The notes: a model not told the origin generated them from the sequence alone. A stretch of 64,000 nucleotides of DNA from an uncultured Oscillospiraceae bacterium (GCA_934589155.1 CAKTNP010000003.1:1-64000); one strand, 5' to 3'; positions 32,176 to 42,889 are shown, numbered from the stretch's first letter. Made by a program: numbers and translations.

Positions 32176-33055
32176 GGACCTCCGGAAATCCTACGGTCCC
32201 GTGGAGGCTGTAAAGGGGGTCAGTTTTTCCGTGGAGGAGGGGAGCCTTTTCTCCTTCCTGGGCCCCAACGGCGCAGGGAAGAGCACCACCATCTCCATGC
32301 TGTCCACGGCCCTGGCCCCCGATGGCGGAAAAGCTGCCATCTGCGGCCATGCTCTGGGCCGGGAGGACGACAAGATCCGCAGGAGCCTGGGGGTGGTGTT
32401 CCAGGGCAGCGTCCTGGATCCCCTGCTCACTGTGGAGGAGAACCTGACCTGCCGGGCCAGCCTTTACGGCCTGGACGGAAAAAAGGCCAAGGCCGCCGCC
32501 CGGGATGCCATGGAGAAAACGGGGCTTAGGGACCTGGCCGCCCGGCGCTATGGCAGACTCTCCGGCGGCCAGCGGCGGCGGGTGGATATTGCCCGGGCGC
32601 TGGTGATCTCCCCCCGGCTCCTTATTCTGGACGAGCCCACCACGGGCCTGGATCCCCAGACCCGGCAGAACATCTGGGAGCTTATTGAGGGCCTGCGGAA
32701 AAACACGGGCATGACCGTGTTCCTCACCACTCATTATATGGAGGAGGCCGCCCGGTCCCAGAACGTGGTGATCCTGGACGGGGGCAGGATCGCGGCGGAG
32801 GGCACTCCGGCGGAATTAAAGGAGCGCTATGCCAAGGACATTCTGACCCTGTTCCCCCTGCCGGGCCGGGAGGGGGAGCTGCTGGACAGGCTCGCCGCCC
32901 TGGGTTGCGGCGGCCCCCGGATTCCCCTGGACCGGAGCCTTCAGAGCCTGCCCATCCTGGAGGGTACCCGGGACCTTTTGGAGAGTTATACCATGGTCCA
33001 GGGTACCATGGACGACGTGTTTTTGGCCATTACGGGAAAGGAGCTGCGCCAATGA
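32156..33055 (+). CDS. ABC transporter ATP-binding protein (ABC-2 type exporter)
   Basis: 299 residues. Walker A GPNGAGKSTT, Q-loop VVFQGSVLD, signature LSGGQRRRVDIARAL, Walker [15 protein letters not shown]-loop TTHYMEE, and a C-terminal extension (about 215-299) as in drug/lantibiotic exporters. It overlaps DUF3021 upstream and the permease downstream (ATGA), so four genes form one operon. The cargo cannot be predicted; antimicrobial or lipid export is usual for the group. Confidence 0.93.
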   Translation: MKILTVEDLRKSYGPVEAVKGVSFSVEEGSLFSFLGPNGAGKSTTISMLSTALAPDGGKAAICGHALGREDDKIRRSLGVVFQGSVLDPLLTVEENLTCRASLYGLDGKKAKAAARDAMEKTGLRDLAARRYGRLSGGQRRRVDIARALVISPRLLILDEPTTGLDPQTRQNIWELIEGLRKNTGMTVFLTTHYMEEAARSQNVVILDGGRIAAEGTPAELKERYAKDILTLFPLPGREGELLDRLAALGCGGPRIPLDRSLQSLPILEGTRDLLESYTMVQGTMDDVFLAITGKELRQ

Positions 33056-33915
33056 AAGCCTTGTGTGTCCGGTCTCTTCGGCTGTATTTTCGGGATAAGG
33101 GAGCGGTGTTCTTCTCCCTTCTGGCGGTGCTTATCGTCTTTGGCCTGTACACCCTGTTTCTGGGGGATGTGTACACCGACTCCCTGTCTGGTTTGGGGCT
33201 CGGAGTGGGGCTTCTGGTGTCCGCCTGGACCATGGCGGGCATGGTTGCCGTGGCCTCGGTGAATACCGCCATGGCGGGCCTTGGCACCATGGTCCAGGAC
33301 CGGGAGAACGGCGTTTTGAGTGATTTCCTGGTGACCCCCGTGTCCCGGGGGCGGATCCTTCTGGGCTACGCCGCCGCGGCCTTCTTCATCGGTGTCGTCA
33401 TGTCCCTTCTGACCTATGGCCTGGCGGCCCTGTATCTCGTGGCCAAGGGCCTGACGGCCTCGGCCCTTTTCGCCCCCGACCGCCTCTTGCGGGTGGTGTT
33501 GGCGATCCTGGCCACTTCCTTTTCCAATACGGCCATGCTGCTGTTCCTGTGCTGCCTGTTCCGTTCCGGCCGGGCTTATTCCGCCGCCGGAACGGTGATC
33601 GGCACCCTGTCGGGCTTTCTCACCGGCGTGTATCTGCCCATCGGCCAGCTGCCGGAGGCGGTCCAGGTCCTCATCAAGCTCTTCCCTACCTCCCACGGGG
33701 CGGCCCTTCTGCGCCAGGAGATGATGGCGGCCCAGATGGACACGGTATTTCTGGACGCACCGGAGCTGCGGGTGGAGGTGGAGCAGATGTTGGGCATCCG
33801 ATACTTCATAGGGGGCAATGCCCTGCCCCAATGGGCCAACTGGGCCTATCTTCTGGGCACCGGGATGCTGTTTTTCCTGCTGTGCCTGCCCCTGGCCGGG
33901 AAGAAAAAACGCTGA
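33052..33915 (+). CDS. ABC-2 type permease
   Basis: 287 residues with six transmembrane segments: about 20-40, 55-75, 100-125, 140-160, 175-195 and 255-275. It carries the ABC-2 segment DRENGVLSDFLVTPVSRG after the second. The ATG overlaps the ATPase stop by 4 bp. Partner of the preceding ATPase under LytTR control. Confidence 0.92.
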   Translation: MKALCVRSLRLYFRDKGAVFFSLLAVLIVFGLYTLFLGDVYTDSLSGLGLGVGLLVSAWTMAGMVAVASVNTAMAGLGTMVQDRENGVLSDFLVTPVSRGRILLGYAAAAFFIGVVMSLLTYGLAALYLVAKGLTASALFAPDRLLRVVLAILATSFSNTAMLLFLCCLFRSGRAYSAAGTVIGTLSGFLTGVYLPIGQLPEAVQVLIKLFPTSHGAALLRQEMMAAQMDTVFLDAPELRVEVEQMLGIRYFIGGNALPQWANWAYLLGTGMLFFLLCLPLAGKKKR

Positions 33916-33931
33916 GAATGAAATTCCGGCC

Positions 33932-33960
33932 TTGACAAGCAAAGTGGAGCTCTGTATAAT
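33932..33960 (+). promoter_or_regulatory. Promoter of the leucine operon
   Basis: Full consensus TTGACA, 17 bp, TATAAT. Transcription would start near 33967 and run through the T-box leader. Confidence 0.85.
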
Positions 33961-33966
33961 ATTGCA

Positions 33967-34246
33967 AAAGCATGGAAGGGGAGAAAGCGGACCCTACGCT
34001 TGCGCAGAGAGCTGCCGGCCGGTGCAAGGCAGCGGAGCGGGATCCGTATACTGGCCCCTGAGCTGCCGGACTGAACGCAGGCGCAACTAGGTCCGGCCGG
34101 TTGCCTCCGTTATCGTGGGCGGGCAGTTGTTGGACTGCGCTGAGTGGCCTTCGGGCAACAAGAGTGGTACCGCGGAAGCGTGATAAGGATTTATCGGCCT
34201 CCGTCTCTTGGCAGAACTGAAATCTGCCGGAGACGGGGGCCTTTTT
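33967..34246 (+). promoter_or_regulatory. T-box riboswitch, leucine type
   Basis: A leader of about 280 nt. The T-box core AGAGTGGTACCGCGG is at 34161-34175, and the terminator stem GGCCTCCGTCTC/GAGACGGGGGCC (34196-34207, 34230-34241) is followed by TTTTT. In Stem I, the distal hairpin GCTGCC-GGCCGGTGCAA-GGCAGC is visible and CTG at 34051-34053 is the best specifier candidate, a leucine codon followed by a purine. Uncharged tRNA-Leu should favour the antiterminator and turn on leuACDB. It fills the gap between the ABC operon and leuA. Confidence 0.93.
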
Positions 34247-34282
34247 CGTTCCCGCCCCGGCCCAGGGAAAGGAAGACGGAAT

Positions 34283-35953
34283 ATGGACGCATCCAAATAC
34301 GGCATCGGGTATTACCCTGCCCCCATCAAGGATCCCAAGTGGATTCGCCGGGACCACATTGAAAAAGCCCCCATCTGGTGCAGCGTGGACCTGCGGGATG
34401 GCAATCAGAGTCTGGTGGTCCCCATGAGCCTGGAGGAAAAGCTGGAGTTTTTCCAAATGCTGGTGGAGGTGGGCTTCAAGGAGATCGAGGTGGGCTTTCC
34501 CGCCGCCAGCGAGACAGAGTATGAGTTTCTGCGGACCCTCATTGAAAAGGACAGGATCCCGGAGGATGTGACGGTCCAGGTCCTGACCCAGTGCCGGGAC
34601 CACATCATCCGCAAGACCTTTGAGGCGGTGAAGGGCGCCCCCCGGGCGGTGATCCACTTCTACAACTCCACCAGCGTGGCTCAGCGGGAGCAGGTCTTCC
34701 AAAAGAGCAGGGAGGAGATCAAGGCCATTGCCGTGGAGGGAGCCAAGCTGGTCAAAAGGCTGGCTTCCGAATATGAGGGGAACTTCCTCTTCGAGTACAG
34801 CCCCGAGAGCTTTACGGGCACGGAACCGGAATACGCCCTGGAGGTTTGCAACGCCGTGTTGGACGTGATGAAGCCCACCCCGGAGCGGCCCATGATCATC
34901 AACCTTCCCGTGACCGTGGAAATGAGCATGCCCCATGTTTACGCCACCCAGATCGAGTATATGAGCGAAAATATGAATTATCGGGACAGCGTGATATTGT
35001 CCCTGCACCCCCACAACGACCGGGGCTGCGGCGTGGCCGATGCGGAGCTGGGCCTGCTTGCCGGCGGGGACCGGGTGGAGGGCACCCTCTTTGGCAACGG
35101 CGAGCGCACCGGCAACGTGGACCTTATCACCCTGGCCATGAATCTGTACACCCACGGGGTGGACCCCATGCTGGATTTCTCCCGGATGAACCACCTGGTC
35201 CAGGTGTATGAGCGCTGCACCCGGATGCACGTCTATGAGCGGACCCCCTACGCCGGAGCCCTGGTGTTCGCCGCCTTCTCCGGCAGCCACCAGGACGCCA
35301 TTGCCAAGGGAATGCACTGGCGGGAGGATAAGAAGCTCCACGAATGGACCGTGCCCTACCTGCCCGTGGATCCCCACGACATCGGCAGGACCTACGATGC
35401 CGACGTGATCCGCATCAACAGTCAGAGCGGAAAGGGCGGCATCGGCTTCATCCTGGAGCAGAACTTCGGCTATGTCCTGCCGCCCAAAATGCGGGAGCAT
35501 TTCGGCTACATCGCCAAGGAAATTTCCGACCATGCCCATAAGGAGCTGCATCCCACGGAGATCCTGGAGGCTTTTAAGAGAGAATACCTGAACCGGACTT
35601 CGCCCCTTCAGGTGACGGAGGCCCACTTCGCCCAGAAAGACGGGATCCAGGCCCAGGTAAAAATCTCCTGGAAAGGCGAGACCAGGGTGGTCGCCGCCTC
35701 CGGCAATGGCCGGTTGGACGCCGTCAGCAATGCCGTGAAGGAGGCCACCGGCCTGGACTTCCACTTTGAGACTTATTCCGAGCATGCCCTGGAAAAGGGG
35801 TCCACCAGCCAGGCCGTGGCCTATGTGGGCCTGGGCTGGCCGGAGGACGGAACTGTGACCTGGGGCGCGGGCACGGACCACGATATTATCAAGGCCGGTA
35901 TTTTCGCCCTGGTCAGCGCCATTAACGAAAAGAGCGGTAAGGAGGAAGCATAA
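34283..35953 (+). CDS. leuA: 2-isopropylmalate synthase
   Basis: 556 residues, the long LeuA form (TIGR00970 type). First step of leucine synthesis: acetyl-CoA plus 2-oxoisovalerate. Catalytic barrel with [13 protein letters not shown] (metal Asp), [10 protein letters not shown] (metal His pair) and [11 protein letters not shown]; the C-terminal domain (about 425-556) is the leucine-binding regulatory fold. AAAGGAAG precedes ATG at 34283. The stop overlaps the leuC start (TAATG). Confidence 0.97.
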   Translation: MDASKYGIGYYPAPIKDPKWIRRDHIEKAPIWCSVDLRDGNQSLVVPMSLEEKLEFFQMLVEVGFKEIEVGFPAASETEYEFLRTLIEKDRIPEDVTVQVLTQCRDHIIRKTFEAVKGAPRAVIHFYNSTSVAQREQVFQKSREEIKAIAVEGAKLVKRLASEYEGNFLFEYSPESFTGTEPEYALEVCNAVLDVMKPTPERPMIINLPVTVEMSMPHVYATQIEYMSENMNYRDSVILSLHPHNDRGCGVADAELGLLAGGDRVEGTLFGNGERTGNVDLITLAMNLYTHGVDPMLDFSRMNHLVQVYERCTRMHVYERTPYAGALVFAAFSGSHQDAIAKGMHWREDKKLHEWTVPYLPVDPHDIGRTYDADVIRINSQSGKGGIGFILEQNFGYVLPPKMREHFGYIAKEISDHAHKELHPTEILEAFKREYLNRTSPLQVTEAHFAQKDGIQAQVKISWKGETRVVAASGNGRLDAVSNAVKEATGLDFHFETYSEHALEKGSTSQAVAYVGLGWPEDGTVTWGAGTDHDIIKAGIFALVSAINEKSGKEEA

Positions 35954-37212
35954 TGGGAATGACCATGACACAGAAGATTTTGGCGGCCCACGCGGGTCTC
36001 GACCGGGTGGAGCCGGGCCAGCTCATCCGGGCTAAGCTGGATGAGGTCCTGGGCAACGACATCACCACACCCGTTGCCATCGGGGAGTTTGAAAAGGCGG
36101 GTTTTGACACCGTGTTCGACAAGAGCCGGATCAATATCGTGCTGGACCACTTCGTCCCCAACAAGGATATCAAGGCCGCCGCCCAGTCCAAGCGCTGCCG
36201 GGACTTTGCCTGCCGCCACTGCATCGAGAATTTCTTCGACGTGGGCAAAATGGGCATCGAACACGCCCTCCTTCCCGAGCAGGGTATCGTCACTGCCGGA
36301 GACTGCATCATCGGCGCCGACAGCCACACCTGCACCTACGGCGCCCTGGGGGCCTTCTCCACCGGCGTAGGCAGCACGGACATGGCCGCCGCCATGGCCA
36401 CGGGAGAGTGCTGGTTCAAGGTCCCCTCCGCCATTCGGGTGGAGCTGACGGGGACGCTCCCGCCCCGGGTCTCCGGCAAGGACGTGATCCTGACCCTCAT
36501 CGGCAAAATCGGCGTGGATGGGGCCCTGTACCAAAGTCTGGAATTTCGGGGGGAGGGGGTCCGGAGCCTTTCCATGGACGACCGGCTGTGTATCTGCAAC
36601 ATGGCCATTGAGGCCGGAGCCAAGAACGGCATCTTCCCTGTGGACGATGTGACCCGGGCTTATCTCACGGGCCGGAGCCGCAGGACCTGGCGGGAATTTG
36701 CCGCCGATCCCGACGCGGAATATAAAAAGACGGTTACGCTGGACCTGAGCGGGATCGTCCCCACCGTGGCCTATCCCCACCTGCCGGAGAACACCCATCC
36801 GGCATCGGAGGGCGGGAACATCAAAGTTGACCAGGTGGTCATCGGTTCCTGCACCAACGGCCGCATGGAGGATATGGAGGCGGCTTACGAGATTCTGAAG
36901 GGCCGCACCATCGCCCCCGGGGTCCGGGGGATTATCATCCCCGGCACCATGGCGGTGTATAAGGAGTGCATCCGGCGGGGCTATACCGAGGCGTTTATCG
37001 ACGCGGGCTGTATCGTTTCCACCCCCACCTGCGGTCCCTGTCTCGGGGGCTATATGGGGATCCTGGCGGCGGGAGAGCGGTGCGTTTCCACCACCAACCG
37101 GAACTTTGTGGGCCGTATGGGCCATGTGGACAGCGAGGTCTATTTGGCCAGCCCCGCCACCGCCGCGGCCAGCGCCGTTGCGGGGGTCATTACGGACCCC
37201 AGAACCATATAA
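35953..37212 (+). CDS. leuC: 3-isopropylmalate dehydratase large subunit
   Basis: 419 residues, aconitase family. Isomerises 2- to 3-isopropylmalate with LeuD using a 4Fe-4S cluster. Cluster ligands: GSCTN (Cys near 300) and PTCGPCLGG (two Cys near 360). It has [15 protein letters not shown] as substrate loop. Translationally coupled to leuA. Confidence 0.97.
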   Translation: MGMTMTQKILAAHAGLDRVEPGQLIRAKLDEVLGNDITTPVAIGEFEKAGFDTVFDKSRINIVLDHFVPNKDIKAAAQSKRCRDFACRHCIENFFDVGKMGIEHALLPEQGIVTAGDCIIGADSHTCTYGALGAFSTGVGSTDMAAAMATGECWFKVPSAIRVELTGTLPPRVSGKDVILTLIGKIGVDGALYQSLEFRGEGVRSLSMDDRLCICNMAIEAGAKNGIFPVDDVTRAYLTGRSRRTWREFAADPDAEYKKTVTLDLSGIVPTVAYPHLPENTHPASEGGNIKVDQVVIGSCTNGRMEDMEAAYEILKGRTIAPGVRGIIIPGTMAVYKECIRRGYTEAFIDAGCIVSTPTCGPCLGGYMGILAAGERCVSTTNRNFVGRMGHVDSEVYLASPATAAASAVAGVITDPRTI

Positions 37213-37224
37213 GGAGGCAGAGTC

Positions 37225-37716
37225 ATGAAGATTTTCGGCCAGGTACATCAATACGGCGACAATGTGGACACGGACGTGATCATCCCCGCCCGGTATCTGA
37301 ACACCCAGGACCCCAAGGAATTGGCCTCCCACTGCATGGAGGACATTGACAAGGAATTTGTGAACAGGGTCCGGGCGGGAGACATTATGGTGGGGGGCTG
37401 GAACTTCGGCTGCGGCTCCTCCCGGGAGCACGCCCCTCTGGCCATTCAGGCCTCCGGCATTTCCTGCGTCATTGCCAAGAGCTTTGCCAGGATTTTTTAT
37501 CGGAACAGCATCAATATCGGCCTGCCCATTCTGGAGTGCCCGGAGGCGGCGGAGGGGATCCGGAGCGGCGACCGGGTGGAGGCGGATTTCGACACCGGCG
37601 TGATCCGGGACGTGACCACCGGAAAGACCTGGCAGGCGCAGCCCTTTCCGCCCTTTATCCAGAGCATTATTGCAGCCGGCGGTCTGATGAAGGCCCTGGC
37701 CCGGGAGGGAAAATAA
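37225..37716 (+). CDS. leuD: 3-isopropylmalate dehydratase small subunit
   Basis: 163 residues, the swivel domain with family segments [15 protein letters not shown] and [14 protein letters not shown]. Works with LeuC. 12 bp after leuC with AGGAGG-like site; leuB follows with a 1-bp gap. Confidence 0.97.
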   Translation: MKIFGQVHQYGDNVDTDVIIPARYLNTQDPKELASHCMEDIDKEFVNRVRAGDIMVGGWNFGCGSSREHAPLAIQASGISCVIAKSFARIFYRNSINIGLPILECPEAAEGIRSGDRVEADFDTGVIRDVTTGKTWQAQPFPPFIQSIIAAGGLMKALAREGK

Positions 37717-37717
37717 T

Positions 37718-38788
37718 ATGGAAAAGAGCATTGCGGTGATCCGAGGCGACGGCATCGGCCCCGAGATCGTAGGGCAGGCCCTTCGGGTTCTGGACGCCGT
37801 GGGGGAGAAGTTCGGCCATACCTTTTCGTATACTGACGTGTACATGGGCGGCTGTGCCATCGACCGGTTCGGGGAGCCTCTGCCCAAGAGCGAGCTGCAA
37901 AAATGCCTGGACTCCGACAGTGTGCTGCTGGGCGCCGTGGGCGGCCCCCAGTGGGATGGCCGGCCGGGGGAGAACCGGCCGGAGCGGGGGCTTCTCAAAC
38001 TCCGGTCAGCCATGGGCCTTTACGCCAACAGCCGCCCGGCCCGGGTCTGGCCCCAGCTGGCCGCCGCCAGTCCTCTGAAGCCGGAGCTGGTAAAAGCCGG
38101 GGTGGATCTGCTGGTGGTCCGGGAGCTGACGGGAGGCGTGTACTTCGGCACCCATAAGACCGAGATCGTGAACGGAGAGCCGGTGGCCATGGACGTGATG
38201 CCCTATTCCCGGCACGAAATTGAGCGCATCGGCCGCATCGCCTTTGACGCTGCCCGGCTCCGCCGGAAAAACCTGGTCAGCGTGGACAAGGCCAACGTGC
38301 TGGACACCAGCCGCCTGTGGCGGAAGACCATGGAGGAGCTGTCCGGGGAATACCCGGACGTGGCCTTTTCCAGTATGTTTGTGGACAACGCCGCCATGCA
38401 GCTGGTCCGGGATCCCGGCCGATTTGACGTGATCGTTACGGAGAATATGTTCGGTGACATCCTCTCCGATGAGGCCAGCCAGATCACCGGCAGCATCGGT
38501 ATGCTGGCCAGCTCCTCCTTGGGGGAGGGCCCCCGGGGCCTGTACGAGCCAATCCACGGCTCAGCCCCGGACATTGCGGGCAGAGACGTCGCCAACCCCC
38601 TGGCCACCATCCTTTCCGCCGCCATGATGCTGCGGTACAGCTTCGGCATGGAGCGGGAGGCCGACTGTGTCGAAAAAGCCGTGGACAGGGCCCTTTGGGA
38701 CGGCCTCAGGACGGCGGACATCTGCGGCCCCGGGGAGGCCCCCATAGGCTGCCGGGCCATGGGGGAGGCCGTGCGCCGGAGACTGTAA
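37718..38788 (+). CDS. leuB: 3-isopropylmalate dehydrogenase
   Basis: 356 residues. NAD-dependent oxidative decarboxylation giving the leucine 2-oxo acid. Visible landmarks: GDGIGPEIV at the N-terminus, LRSAMGLYANSRPARVW (substrate Arg), VTENMFGDILSDEASQ (metal Asp) and EPIHGSAPDIAGRDVANP. Last gene of the leucine operon; the aminotransferase and ilv genes are not here. Confidence 0.97.
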   Translation: MEKSIAVIRGDGIGPEIVGQALRVLDAVGEKFGHTFSYTDVYMGGCAIDRFGEPLPKSELQKCLDSDSVLLGAVGGPQWDGRPGENRPERGLLKLRSAMGLYANSRPARVWPQLAAASPLKPELVKAGVDLLVVRELTGGVYFGTHKTEIVNGEPVAMDVMPYSRHEIERIGRIAFDAARLRRKNLVSVDKANVLDTSRLWRKTMEELSGEYPDVAFSSMFVDNAAMQLVRDPGRFDVIVTENMFGDILSDEASQITGSIGMLASSSLGEGPRGLYEPIHGSAPDIAGRDVANPLATILSAAMMLRYSFGMEREADCVEKAVDRALWDGLRTADICGPGEAPIGCRAMGEAVRRRL

Positions 38789-38811
38789 ACTTCAATTTTT
38801 TGCCCCCAAAC

Positions 38812-38835
38812 GCCCCGGAGGGATCCCTCCGGGGC
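38812..38835. other. Hairpin after leuB
   Basis: GCCCCGGAGG-GATC-CCTCCGGGGC, a 10-bp stem without a T-run on either side; may protect the mRNA end or terminate weakly. Confidence 0.45.
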
Positions 38836-38931
38836 AAAATGCTGCCCGCTTGGACCGAACCCTTCCGAAAATCACAAAAACCGCCGGGCCCTGCCCCTGA
38901 AAATATGGATAAAATTGCAAGAAGAAAAAGA

Positions 38932-38960
38932 TTGCAAAACCTATATCCTGTCGTTATAAT
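38932..38960 (+). promoter_or_regulatory. Promoter of the MATE exporter gene
   Basis: TTGCAA, 17 bp, TATAAT. An additional ATTGCAA copy lies at 38914-38920. Confidence 0.7.
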
Positions 38961-39002
38961 CTAGTTTCTGGAAAGAAAAACGAAAAAAGTGAGGATATGT
39001 CC

Positions 39003-40397
39003 ATGCAAAAGGCAATGACAACGGGTAGCCCCGCAAAAGCGATTTTTGCCTTTACCCTGCCGATCTTCATCGGCAACGTATTCCAGCAGTTTTACAGCCT
39101 GGCGGACACGGTGATCGTGGGCAAGTTTCTGGGAGATACGGCCCTGGCGGCGGTGGGCTCCACGGGAACTCTGGGCTTTTTGATCTTTGGCTTGACCTCC
39201 GGTATGTCCATCGGCTTCACGGTGCCCACGGCCCAGTATTTCGGTGCCGGAGACCTGAAGAAAATGCGCCGGTCCTTTGCCTCGGCCCTGATGCTCTCGG
39301 CCTTTATCACGGTCCTTCTGACCGCCCTGGGTATGTCCCAGATGAGAAATATCTTGGATGCCATGCACACCCCGGAGGATATTTATGAGGGGGCCTACGA
39401 CTATATCATCGTCATTACGGGGGGCATTTTTGCCCAGGTCCTGTATAACCTCCTGTCCAGCATTTTAAGAGCTCTGGGCAACAGCAAGGCGGCCCTGTAC
39501 TTCCTGATCCTGGCGGCGGTTTTGAACATCGGCCTGGACCTTCTGTGCGTCATTACCCTGAACATGGGCACTGCCGGCGCCGCCTACGCCACCGTGGCGT
39601 CCCAGGCCGTGTCCGGCGTCCTTTGCCTGGTCTATATCTGGAAGAAGGTGGCCATTCTCCGGCTCCGCCGGCAGGACTTCAAGCCCGATTGGCGGATGAT
39701 GGGCAATCAGTTCCGCATCGGCCTGCCCATGGCCCTGCAGTATTCCATCACCGCCATCGGAACTACCTTTGTTCAGATTTCCCTGAACCTGTTGGGAGAT
39801 TCCTCCTATATCGCGGGCTTTACGGCGGGCAGCAAGGTGGAGAACGTGGTGACCCAGGCCTTTGTGGCGCTTGGCACGGCGGCGGCCACCTATGGCGCTC
39901 AGAACGTGGGCGCCGGCAAGTACGACCGGATCCGCAGGGGCTTCCGGGCGGCGGCTCTTATGGGGGCGGCCTACGCCGTGGTCATGGGCGTTGTGACGGC
40001 TCTGTTCGGCAAATATCTCACATACCTCTTTGTGGAGGTGGGGGACAATACCGCCATTGTGGACTATGTGAATACATATCTTGTGTGCGTGTCCCTGTTC
40101 TTCCTGCCTCTGATGGCGGTGAACCTGTACCGCAACGGCATCCAGGGCATGGGCTACGGCTTTATGCCCATGATGGCCGGCGTGGCGGAGCTGGTGGGAC
40201 GGGCCATTTTCGCCTCTGTGGGAACCCGGTTCGGCAGCTACACTCTGGTGTGCCTGGCCAGCCCCGCAGCCTGGATTCTGGCCGGCGGCCTGCTGCTTGT
40301 TATGTACTATTTCATTATGCGCAGGCATAAGGGCCCGGACCCCGAGGACGCTCCGGCGGATTTGGAGGAAACGGCCACGCTTCAGCCTTTGCGGTGA
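39003..40397 (+). CDS. MATE-family efflux transporter
   Basis: 464 residues, twelve transmembrane segments in two six-helix halves, with the MATE pattern PIFIGNVFQQFYSLADTVIVG at the N-terminus. These proteins export drugs or cationic compounds in exchange for Na+ or H+. ATG at 38997 is in frame, but GAGGA at 38991-38995 is better spaced for 39003. The C-terminal tail is acidic. No regulator is adjacent. Confidence 0.92.
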   Translation: MQKAMTTGSPAKAIFAFTLPIFIGNVFQQFYSLADTVIVGKFLGDTALAAVGSTGTLGFLIFGLTSGMSIGFTVPTAQYFGAGDLKKMRRSFASALMLSAFITVLLTALGMSQMRNILDAMHTPEDIYEGAYDYIIVITGGIFAQVLYNLLSSILRALGNSKAALYFLILAAVLNIGLDLLCVITLNMGTAGAAYATVASQAVSGVLCLVYIWKKVAILRLRRQDFKPDWRMMGNQFRIGLPMALQYSITAIGTTFVQISLNLLGDSSYIAGFTAGSKVENVVTQAFVALGTAAATYGAQNVGAGKYDRIRRGFRAAALMGAAYAVVMGVVTALFGKYLTYLFVEVGDNTAIVDYVNTYLVCVSLFFLPLMAVNLYRNGIQGMGYGFMPMMAGVAELVGRAIFASVGTRFGSYTLVCLASPAAWILAGGLLLVMYYFIMRRHKGPDPEDAPADLEETATLQPLR

Positions 40398-40428
40398 TTT
40401 TTTGACACAGTTTCGGCCCTTTGTCCCG

Positions 40429-40457
40429 TTGTCCCCGGGAGAAAACCGGGGTATAAT
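40429..40457 (+). promoter_or_regulatory. Promoter of the DUF308 gene
   Basis: TTGTCC, 17 bp, TATAAT, 25 bp before the start codon. Confidence 0.65.
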
Positions 40458-40482
40458 AGAGGAAAGAGTGGGAGGGATCCGT

Positions 40483-41058
40483 ATGAATCTGACGAAAAAA
40501 ACCCTGGGGGTCTATATTGCCATGGCCGTTGTTCTGCTGGCCCTGGGCATCTGCTTTATCGCCTGGCCCAGCGCCTCGGCACAGACTGTCTGCGCTCTGG
40601 CCGGCGCTGCCGTGGCCTTGTTCGGTGCCGTGAAGCTCGTCGGCTATTTTATCCGGAAGCGCAGCGGCCTGGAACTGCAGTTTGACTTTGCCCTGGGCAT
40701 CATCGCCTTGGTGCTGGGCCTGACGATTATTGCCTTTGCCGGGAATATCGTCCGGGCCATTCCCGTGTTCCTGGGGATTTTCATTCTGGTGGACGGGGTG
40801 TTCAAGCTCCAGACCGCCTTTGACGCCAAGCGGTACGGGCTCCCCGGCTGGTGGGTGATCCTGGCGGGGGCCGTGGTGTTCTGCGTCCTGGGCTTGGTAC
40901 TGATCCTGCGCCGGAGCGAAAGCGCCGCCACCATGACCGTGATCCTGGGCGTGGCCTTGGCCCTGGACGGGATCCAAAACCTGGCGGTGGCGATCCACAC
41001 ATTGATCTTGCAGCGGAAAGAGGCCATCACCGTCCGATATGAGGAGATTGAGGAATAA
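40483..41058 (+). CDS. DUF308 (HdeD-like) membrane protein
   Basis: 191 residues, six transmembrane segments arranged as three hairpin pairs, the DUF308/HdeD pattern (repeated LGIxxIxxG turns). Short charged C-terminus (YEEIEE). Its function is unknown outside the acid-resistance HdeD of E. coli. Stands alone with its own promoter and terminator. Confidence 0.85.
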   Translation: MNLTKKTLGVYIAMAVVLLALGICFIAWPSASAQTVCALAGAAVALFGAVKLVGYFIRKRSGLELQFDFALGIIALVLGLTIIAFAGNIVRAIPVFLGIFILVDGVFKLQTAFDAKRYGLPGWWVILAGAVVFCVLGLVLILRRSESAATMTVILGVALALDGIQNLAVAIHTLILQRKEAITVRYEEIEE

Positions 41059-41073
41059 AAGCAGCTGTCCGTG

Positions 41074-41105
41074 GGGGAAACGGTGTTCCGTTTCCCCATT
41101 TTTTT
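41074..41105 (+). terminator. Terminator of the DUF308 gene
   Basis: GGGGAAACGG and CCGTTTCCCC (41074-41083, 41088-41097), then ATTTTTTT. Confidence 0.92.
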
Positions 41106-41192
41106 GGGACAGGCCGCCGGAATGCAATGCGGAAATTTGGCATTTTTTGCGAAATTCGGACCTTTGAAACAGAATCCTTTATGGATTTTTCC

Positions 41193-41221
41193 TTGACATT
41201 TGTCCCCCGAGGCGATACAAT
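41193..41221 (+). promoter_or_regulatory. Promoter of rny
   Basis: TTGACA, 17 bp, TACAAT; near-consensus, with a leader of about 100 nt. Confidence 0.8.
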
Positions 41222-41325
41222 AAAAAGTGGATTGGTTTGCTGCCATTTGCCCATGGGGCGGCGGTGGCAGAGTTACTTGTTCTCAGCATACCCAAATTTT
41301 TGAAAAGGAGGTGTGTTGTAGACTT

Positions 41326-42876
41326 ATGGATTGGTTGTACATTGTCCTGCCCATCGCGGGATTTTTAATTGGTGCAATTCTGTTTTTCCTGCTGGGCATT
41401 TCCTACCGCAAGCACGTGGCCGAGCGCGAGATCGGCGGCGCGGAGGAAGAAGCCAAGCGGATCATCAATGAGGCCATCCGGGGCGGCGAAAGCAAGAAGA
41501 AGGAAATGCTGCTGGAGGCCAAGGATGAGATCCATAAATCTCGCACAGAAAACGAAAGGGAGATCAAAGAGCGCAGAGCGGAGTTGTCCAAGCAGGAGCG
41601 CCGCCTTCAGCAGAAGGAGGAGTCCCTGGACAAGAAGCAGGATGCCTTTGAGCGGAAAGAAGACGAGCTGACCAAGCAGCAGGCTGCGGTCACCGCCACC
41701 CAGAATGAGGTCAACCTCATTAAAAAGAGTCAGATGGAGGTTCTGGAGAAGATTTCCGGCCTGACGCAGGAGGATGCCAAGAAGTACCTGCTGGAGAACG
41801 TGGAGACGGAGGTCCGCCACGAGACGGCAATGAAGATCAAGGAAGTCCAGGCCCAGATGAAGGAAGATGCGGACCAGACCGCCCGGGAGATCATCGCCAC
41901 TGCCATTCAGCGCTGCGCCGCCGATCATGCCGCCGAGGTCACCGTGTCTGTGGTGCCTCTGCCCAATGACGAGATGAAGGGCCGGATCATCGGCCGGGAG
42001 GGTCGGAATATCCGAACCCTGGAAACCTTGACCGGCGTGGACCTCATCATTGACGACACCCCGGAGGCCATTACCGTCTCCTGCTTCGACCCTGTACGCC
42101 GGGAGATTGCCCGGATCGCCCTGGAGAAGCTGATCGCCGACGGCCGGATCCATCCCACCCGCATCGAGGATATGGTGGAAAAGGCCCGCCGGGAGGTGGA
42201 GCACACCATCAAGGTGGAGGGTGAGCGCGCCTGTTACGAGACCGGCGTTCATGGACTGAATCCGGAGCTGATCAAGATCCTGGGCCGTCAGAAATACCGT
42301 ACCAGTTACGGTCAGAACGTGCTGAACCACTCCATGGAGGTGGCCTATATTGCCGGCCTGCTGGCTTCCGAGCTTGGCGAGGACGTGACCCTGGCCAAGC
42401 GGGCCGGTCTGCTCCATGACCTGGGCAAGGCCGTGGACCATGAGATGGAGGGCAGTCACGTCCAGCTGGGCGTGGAGCTGGCCCGGAAATATAAAGAATC
42501 CCCCGCCGTCATCCACGCCATCGAGGCTCACCACGGCGACGTGGAGCCCCAGACCGTCATCGCCTGCCTGGTCCAGGCGGCCGACGCCATTTCCGCTGCC
42601 CGGCCCGGCGCCCGGCGGGAGAATGTGGAGAACTACATTCGCCGTCTGGAAAAGCTGGAGGAGCTTACCGGCTCCTATCCCGGCGTGGAAAAGGCCTATG
42701 CCATCCAGGCCGGCCGGGAGGTCCGGATCATGGTCAAGCCCGAGGATGTTTCCGAGGACGGCATGATCCTTCTGGCCCGGGACGTGGCCAAGAAGATCGA
42801 GGCCGAGCTGGAATACCCCGGTCAGATCAAGGTCAACGTGATCCGGGAGACCAAGGCTGTGGAATACGCGAAATAA
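41326..42876 (+). CDS. rny: Ribonuclease Y
   Basis: 516 residues. N-terminal membrane anchor (about 5-28), a long coiled coil (about 45-200), KH domain ([21 protein letters not shown] at about 220-240) and HD domain with the metal pair in [12 protein letters not shown]. The main mRNA-decay endonuclease of Firmicutes, anchored at the membrane. AAAGGAGG lies 14 bases before the ATG, a long spacing, but no nearer start fits. RicT, a partner, is encoded at 0.7-2.3 kb. Confidence 0.96.
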   Translation: MDWLYIVLPIAGFLIGAILFFLLGISYRKHVAEREIGGAEEEAKRIINEAIRGGESKKKEMLLEAKDEIHKSRTENEREIKERRAELSKQERRLQQKEESLDKKQDAFERKEDELTKQQAAVTATQNEVNLIKKSQMEVLEKISGLTQEDAKKYLLENVETEVRHETAMKIKEVQAQMKEDADQTAREIIATAIQRCAADHAAEVTVSVVPLPNDEMKGRIIGREGRNIRTLETLTGVDLIIDDTPEAITVSCFDPVRREIARIALEKLIADGRIHPTRIEDMVEKARREVEHTIKVEGERACYETGVHGLNPELIKILGRQKYRTSYGQNVLNHSMEVAYIAGLLASELGEDVTLAKRAGLLHDLGKAVDHEMEGSHVQLGVELARKYKESPAVIHAIEAHHGDVEPQTVIACLVQAADAISAARPGARRENVENYIRRLEKLEELTGSYPGVEKAYAIQAGREVRIMVKPEDVSEDGMILLARDVAKKIEAELEYPGQIKVNVIRETKAVEYAK

Positions 42877-42889
42877 CAGGACTCATGTG

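Noticed and set aside
33806..35971. 721-aa minus-strand open frame opposite leuA
   Set aside because: Shadow of leuA; it also runs across the T-box leader.
38812..38835. Rho-independent terminator after leuB
   Set aside because: The hairpin is good but has no T-run on either strand, so it is recorded only as a hairpin.
40402..40457. TTGACA at 40402-40407 as the -35 of the DUF308 gene
   Set aside because: It is 44 bp from the TATAAT, too far; TTGTCC at 40429-40434 has the right 17-bp spacing.
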